DNA of 50,266 bases from Hymenobacter sp. ISL-91 (lineage in GTDB: Bacteria; Bacteroidota; Bacteroidia; Cytophagales; Hymenobacteraceae): NCBI RefSeq assembly GCF_018613725.1, contig NZ_JAGGPS010000004.1, forward strand, positions 213,335 through 263,600, in the 5' to 3' direction. The notes below the pieces were generated by a model, which was not told the origin of the DNA, did no database searches, and saw only the letters and a list, made by a program, of their open reading frames with translations. The position numbers and the translations under genes are program-made. This document shows, one piece after another, positions 47,809-50,266 of the stretch (the stretch's first letter is position 1; each line of letters begins with the position of its first letter).

Positions 47809-48945
47809 TTGCCCGGCATCTACCTTCATATCCCCTTCTGCAAGCAGGCCTGCCATTACTGCGACTTCCATTTTAGCACCAGCATGGGGCTGAAGAGCCG
47901 CTTGGTAGAAGCAATGGTAGCCGAAATGGACCTGCGGGCCGATTACCTGGAGCCGGGAGCAACTATCGAGACCATTTACTTCGGTGGCGGCACACCCTCC
48001 CTGCTCTCAGCTACGGAGCTTGACCAGTTACTGACAGCCATCAACAACCGGTTCACGGTGGCCGCCGATGCCGAAATCACGCTCGAAGCCAATCCCGATG
48101 ACCTGACCGCAGCCAAAGTACGCGAACTGGCGGCCTCACCCGTCAACCGACTTAGTATTGGCCTGCAAAGCTTCCATGAGCCGCACTTACGCCTCATGAA
48201 CCGGGCTCACTCAGCTCAGGAGTCAAGCGAAGCCGTACAGCGGGCTCAGGATGCGGGCTTCGAGAATATTTCGGTGGATCTGATTTACGGCATCTCCGCC
48301 CCCGACCATCGCATCTGGGAGGCTGATATGGCAGCTGCGTTTGCGCTCAAGGTACCGCACCTGTCTTGCTACGCCCTCACCATCGAGCCCGATACCGTAT
48401 TTGGCCGCCAGTTGCGCAAGGGGACGCTGCTACCGCCACCCGATGAGTTCGTGGCCCAACAGTTTGAAATGCTACTGGCCGAAATGGGCCGTCATAGCTA
48501 CGAGCAATACGAAATCAGCAACTTCTGCCAGTCCGGCCGCGAATCGCGCCACAATTCGGCTTACTGGGCCGGGGTACCCTACCTGGGCCTGGGTCCCAGC
48601 GCCCATTCCTTTAACGGGCACAGCCGGCACGCTACACTGGCCAACAATCCGCGTTACATAGCCGCCATACTCGAAGAAGGAGCCGTTCCAGCTACGACAG
48701 AAGTCCTCAGCCCGCTGGATCAGGCCAACGAATACCTCATGACCAGCCTACGCACTGCGCGTGGCTGCGACCTGAACTGGCTGCGCGCCCAATTGGGCAT
48801 AGACCTACCAGCTACCCGCGCCGACTACCTAACCCACCTCCAGACTACCGGTTTGGCAACAATGGAGGCTGGCTGGCTGCGTCTGACTAACGAGGGCAAG
48901 CTCCTAGCCGACCACATTACGCTGGAGCTGTTTCAGGCAGGCTGA
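47809..48945 (+). CDS. hemW: Radical SAM heme chaperone HemW
   Basis: A 378-residue cytoplasmic radical-SAM protein. The N-terminus PGIYLHIPFCKQACHYCDF holds the 4Fe-4S ligands Cys11, Cys15 and Cys18, with the fourth conserved residue pattern CxxxCxxCxF of the HemW/HemN group. TIYFGGGTPSLL and VNRLSIGLQSFHEPHLRLMNRAH are further signature stretches. HemW proteins bind heme and are not true coproporphyrinogen oxidases; the two are hard to tell apart by eye, but the length of about 380 and the absence of the HemN N-terminal extension favour HemW. The start is TTG, placed where the family normally begins. Confidence 0.92.
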   Translation: MPGIYLHIPFCKQACHYCDFHFSTSMGLKSRLVEAMVAEMDLRADYLEPGATIETIYFGGGTPSLLSATELDQLLTAINNRFTVAADAEITLEANPDDLTAAKVRELAASPVNRLSIGLQSFHEPHLRLMNRAHSAQESSEAVQRAQDAGFENISVDLIYGISAPDHRIWEADMAAAFALKVPHLSCYALTIEPDTVFGRQLRKGTLLPPPDEFVAQQFEMLLAEMGRHSYEQYEISNFCQSGRESRHNSAYWAGVPYLGLGPSAHSFNGHSRHATLANNPRYIAAILEEGAVPATTEVLSPLDQANEYLMTSLRTARGCDLNWLRAQLGIDLPATRADYLTHLQTTGLATMEAGWLRLTNEGKLLADHITLELFQAG

Positions 48946-49086
48946 AAGCGAAATGGCGAATCAGAAACGAAACTGCCCCCACAGGATTCCTGTGGTTGGT
49001 AGTACCGCTTTAGTGCTTTTGTTATTTCTTTGGAAACAGCAACCGGCCACAACGCCCGGCCGCTCCCTTCCGCCAACCGAAAAAAG

Positions 49087-49566
49087 ATGAGAAGACTGAT
49101 TGATGCGCTGGCCGATGACACTGATTTCTTCATTGAGCAGGTACACCTTACCGCCATCGTTTTCGATAACTCCGACGACGTGACCATCTGGGCAACTACC
49201 GATTTCGATGGCGATACGCACTTCTTTCACTTAGGCCTACCCTTCCAACAGCTCGATTTATTACTGCGTCTGGCAGGCCCCCGTTCGTCGGTACTACAGG
49301 AAGACGTGGCCGAAGCCTTGGCCACTGTTCAGGAGTGGCCGTGTTTACTTGAATACACAACCGAAGCCAACGCTCCAGTTCCACTACCCAACGTAGCCCT
49401 CAAGCTCTCTTGCACCTATCCGGCCGATGAGCTATTTGGTGAAGAAGATGATGAAGAACAGCCCTTCGACATAACCGTGCAGGAGGATGAGGAGGCAGCC
49501 GAGTACGAAGCAGAACAACCCCACAACATCTTCTATCTGGAAGGGGTATTTCTACGAGTAGTGTAG
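49087..49566 (+). CDS. Small acidic protein of unknown function
   Basis: I do not recognise a family. The 159-residue product is soluble. Its middle part is a mixed alpha/beta region with no visible catalytic motif (HLTAIVFDNSDDVTIWAT near 18-35). The C-terminal third is very acidic (LFGEEDDEEQPFDITVQEDE). No signal peptide or membrane segment is present. The ATG at 49087, preceded by an A-rich stretch, is preferred over a TTG at 49030. It is followed by a non-coding region and the rRNA operon end. Confidence 0.7.
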   Translation: MRRLIDALADDTDFFIEQVHLTAIVFDNSDDVTIWATTDFDGDTHFFHLGLPFQQLDLLLRLAGPRSSVLQEDVAEALATVQEWPCLLEYTTEANAPVPLPNVALKLSCTYPADELFGEEDDEEQPFDITVQEDEEAAEYEAEQPHNIFYLEGVFLRVV

Positions 49567-49942
49567 CTGTAAGTATCTCACCAAAGCTTTAGGATCGGAC
49601 TGTATCACCAAAGAGAACTGCCCAACCTATTCCGCTTCAATGAATCTGCAGTGCAATCCAGGCGGCTAACTGAATCATGATCATAGAGCATGATATAGGT
49701 GAATACACCTAGTCCCCAGCAGTATCTCCAGTCCCCTCACAAACCGAACGGCCCGCTTGCTCGCCTGAGCAAATGGGTCGTACCGCGTTAGTCACAGTGC
49801 AGTAGCGCGTGGCAGCCAGCACAAGCATGGCTCCCCCGGCAGCACAGTTGGGGCCGGACCAGCGGGCTATAAACGCGAGCTGCCCCGCGCATCCCGGGCC
49901 GTGAGGCACGCAGGACGCTGCGGGGCAGCAGGCTTGATAAGG
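49567..49942. other. Intergenic region downstream of the rRNA operon
   Basis: 376 bp between the small acidic gene and the 5S rRNA. Apart from the hairpin at 49879-49929 I see no gene or recognisable repeat. Short minus-strand frames here have no conserved content. Confidence 0.6.
49879..49929 (-). terminator. Probable rRNA operon terminator
   Basis: GCTGCCCCGC at 49879-49888 pairs with GCGGGGCAGC at 49920-49929 around a 31-nt loop that may itself fold. On the minus strand it lies about 14 nt past the 5S 3' end and is followed by a short T run. Confidence 0.55.
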
Positions 49943-50051
49943 TTGGCGGCGACCGACTCTCCCACCGATGAAGGCAGTACCATAGGCGCTCCGGGGCTTA
50001 ACGACTCTGTTCGGAATGGGAAGAGGTGAACACCCGGGCTAAAGCCACCAT
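49943..50051 (-). rRNA. rrf: 5S ribosomal RNA
   Basis: On the minus strand about 109 nt match bacterial 5S rRNA. The 5' end TGGTGGC pairs with the 3' end GCCGCCA. The conserved internal sequence ACCTCTTCCCATTCCGAACA and the GGGAGAGTCGG 3' region are present. The ends are estimated from the terminal helix. Confidence 0.95.
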
Positions 50052-50156
50052 TATCAATTCAGCACATCCTACCCGTGTTCAAGAGGTAAGCGGCCGTGAA
50101 ATTCGACATAGAGGTCGAGTAAAAGAAAAAGCAAGCAGTGAGCGGTTTGCTACAGA

Positions 50157-50266
50157 AGTGTTCGAGCCCTTAGTACCCCTCGGCTATGCCATTTCTGACT
50201 GTACACCTGGGGCCTATCAACGTCCTCGTCTCGAACGGCTCTTCAATCGGATATCTCATCTTCAGG
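50157..50266 (-). rRNA. rrl: 23S ribosomal RNA, 3' end (runs off the window)
   Basis: The last 110 bases on the minus strand resemble the 3' end of bacterial 23S rRNA: GAGGACGTTGATAGGCC is the conserved GA-rich helix region and AGCCGAGGGGTACTAA lies close to the mature end. The 5' part is outside the window. The exact 3' end is estimated. Confidence 0.9.

Noticed and set aside
49709..49909. 66-residue minus-strand frame before the rRNA operon end
   Set aside because: It overlaps the likely rRNA terminator, has no conserved content and its position fits non-coding DNA.

Overview
The window looks like chromosomal DNA from a high-GC member of the Bacteroidetes, most likely a Hymenobacter-type Cytophagales. 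This is inferred from several signs. Many genes are preceded by a TAnnTTTG box rather than an E. coli -10. Starts mostly lack a Shine-Dalgarno sequence, and several are GTG or TTG. There is a TonB-dependent receptor with an N-terminal carboxypeptidase-like domain. The order nusB - DUF1573 lipoprotein - yajC - YbbR protein - coaE is, as I recall it, a Bacteroidetes housekeeping cluster. No species can be assigned from this sequence alone.

Layout. 1-10.9 kb: an MsbA-type ABC exporter (minus), then a plus-strand series of a leucine-dehydrogenase-like enzyme, nusB, a YtxH protein, an NAD-type isocitrate dehydrogenase, a DUF1573 lipoprotein, yajC, a YbbR protein, an unrecognised 414-residue protein and coaE. 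11-14.2 kb: an acetyltransferase-like protein, a GT-C-type membrane glycosyltransferase and two tandem tRNA-Val(UAC) genes (all minus). 14.3-22.9 kb: an AsmA-like protein, a TerB-like protein, an MscS channel, a second Glu/Leu/Phe/Val dehydrogenase, an ArsR-type regulator and hemA. 23.1-28.7 kb: a histidine kinase, a minus-strand set of a lipocalin-type lipoprotein and two small proteins with regulatory-like beta domains, and an APC amino acid permease. 29-36.7 kb: an M3 peptidase, a TonB-dependent receptor, a DoxX-like protein, a REP-associated tyrosine transposase (RAYT) and an EamA exporter. 36.8-42.5 kb: dusB, a CPBP protease, cdsA, a third dehydrogenase (NAD-GDH type) and psd. 42.7-49.6 kb: a RibD/DHFR-like protein, free methionine-R-sulfoxide reductase, initiator tRNA-Met, an alpha/beta hydrolase lipoprotein, an Omp85-type outer-membrane protein, hemW and a small acidic protein. 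49.9 kb to the end: the 3' end of an rRNA operon on the minus strand (23S end, then 5S).

Functional themes are envelope and phospholipid synthesis (cdsA, psd, AsmA, Omp85, MsbA-like), amino acid uptake and deamination (APC permease, three dehydrogenases, M3 peptidase), heme (hemA, hemW) and translation or RNA modification (tRNAs, rRNA, dusB, nusB).

The most interesting content is between the genes. (1) A RAYT gene with its HUH motif and catalytic tyrosine intact is followed immediately by a REPIN-like element: two GTAG-footed GC-rich hairpins in inverted orientation. Two more copies with almost the same span lie 4 and 7 kb upstream. (2) A second family of perfect long palindromes occurs three times and shows compensatory base changes. 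(3) Many intergenic gaps hold tandem arrays with a strict 7-bp period, usually phased on an AG dinucleotide. Two of these arrays are joined to almost identical terminators.
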